Shown in pieces: positions 63,199 through 64,000 of a stretch of 64,000 nt of DNA. Position 1 is the first letter of the stretch. Every line of letters starts with the position of its first letter. The DNA comes from Paragonimus skrjabini miyazakii (Eukaryota; Platyhelminthes; Trematoda; Plagiorchiida; Troglotrematidae): assembly GCA_014338405.1 (NCBI GenBank), contig JTDE01000748.1:97492-161491 (forward strand), in the 5' to 3' direction. The position numbers and the translations under genes were made by a program. The notes beneath the pieces are model-generated. The model was not told the origin of the DNA and did no database searches. It saw only the letters and a list, made by a program, of their open reading frames with translations.

Positions 63199-63706
63199 GA
63201 TCTGTCATATTGAGTTGTAAATAAATTTATACATCAAAAGTACATTATTATGGACAAATCACGGTGCTTGTAACTGCCAAGTGTTTCTGATGACCGATGT
63301 AAGGAAATTCAGTGCTAGCTGATTGTTGCGACTAAGTGAGAGGATCATCCTCAATGAGACTTGGAACATTTCAATATATTCTGGGTACTGTTCCAGTCAA
63401 CGTTGGACAACTTATTACTACCAGTCCACAATAGCCTAGGTGGTTCAATATTCAATTTTTGTTGAGCCATAAGTATTCTGTTTCAACATTGTAGACAAAT
63501 CCGTCCGGTATTCAATTCACCATCTCTGTCTACTGTCACCGTTTTGAGCATTCCTCACCAAAATGTCACAATAGAGAAATCCTATTGTTTAGCCATTTTG
63601 CATCGAATTTCTAAACTTGTCTTTTAGAATTTGACTTGCGTGCTTCAATGCTCTGTGAGATTATCAGTCAATGTTATGCTTTTATGCAATTGCCTTGTAC
63701 GACATC
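63199..63706 (-). repeat. Right arm of a long inverted repeat
   Basis: 508 bp, inverted copy of 62007-62501. It carries a 13-bp insertion (GCCAAGTGTTTCT, at about 63271-63283) that the left arm lacks. Weak similarity may extend outward for about 20 bases past 63706. Confidence 0.93.
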
Positions 63707-64000
63707 AATTTCACAACAAATAGCATTCACAGTAAAGCGAACCTTCAATGCACTACTTTGTAGACTGAAGGTATACCGTTATATGCAACTTTTCTGTCAA
63801 CAGAAACAAGGGTCATGGTTGTGAAATGCAGGTAAGGGGATAAAAGAACGTTTTGTTTAACCCGTTGAAATCACAAACAGATTTTTGAACTGATTAGCTA
63901 ACCACTCAACGGCTTTCTTGACTACCAATAGGTGTTGTCAATGAGAGTGGTCTACGTGTGCGCAATACTGATGCTATGTTCATAACTTTTGCTTGCAAGT
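63707..64000. other. No gene recognised
   Basis: Right edge of the window. Nothing recognisable. Confidence 0.5.

Noticed and set aside
1..64000. CRISPR array or bacterial operon
   Set aside because: No regularly spaced short direct repeats and no gene-dense coding; the elements present are metazoan retroelements.

Overview
This 64-kb window looks like non-genic, repeat-rich sequence from a flatworm (Platyhelminthes) nuclear genome, most probably a digenean trematode. It is AT-rich, has no bacterial-style gene packing, and holds almost no ORF above 150 codons. What can be recognised is several generations of decayed retroelements: Penelope-like elements (PLEs), an endonuclease/reverse-transcriptase LINE family, a probable LTR-element remnant, and a tRNA-headed short repeat that carries a hammerhead ribozyme. 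That mix is typical of schistosome-type genomes, where Smα-like repeats carry hammerheads. The species cannot be named from this window. A 100-N block at 26356-26455 is a scaffold gap of conventional length.

Layout. 1-1012: decayed PLE on the minus strand, running off the left edge. 4556-5182: two inverted copies of the hammerhead repeat, followed on the minus strand by a probable LTR-retrotransposon pol remnant (5185-5836). 11750-12800: LINE reverse-transcriptase fragment. 13785-15425: diverged inverted repeat. 18400-18950: tandem dimer (about 430-bp period) of the hammerhead repeat. 27290-27480: an old copy of the repeat's tRNA-like head. 29452-31337: the best preserved PLE (minus strand), with the 3' end of a second same-orientation PLE upstream at 32900-33340. 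36765-37065 and 40075-40345: diverged direct repeat. 37330-38725: PLE of another lineage (plus). 41440-43925: almost end-to-end but broken LINE (plus). 44590-45850: PLE of a third type (minus). 46188-46346 and 48498-48665: further hammerhead-repeat derivatives. 59510-60830: another PLE (plus). 62007-63706: long inverted repeat with about 98% identical arms.

The most interesting item is the tRNA-headed repeat. It combines internal Pol III promoter boxes, a complete minimal type I hammerhead ribozyme (three well-preserved copies, one decayed), a period of about 430 bp in tandem dimers, and foldback derivatives. This architecture fits a self-cleaving, possibly circularising non-autonomous retroelement (Smα-like or retrozyme-like). 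PLEs in the same window are plausible sources of reverse transcriptase, but that link is inference.

No host protein-coding gene was recognised. Single exons inside long introns could be present and missed by reading alone.
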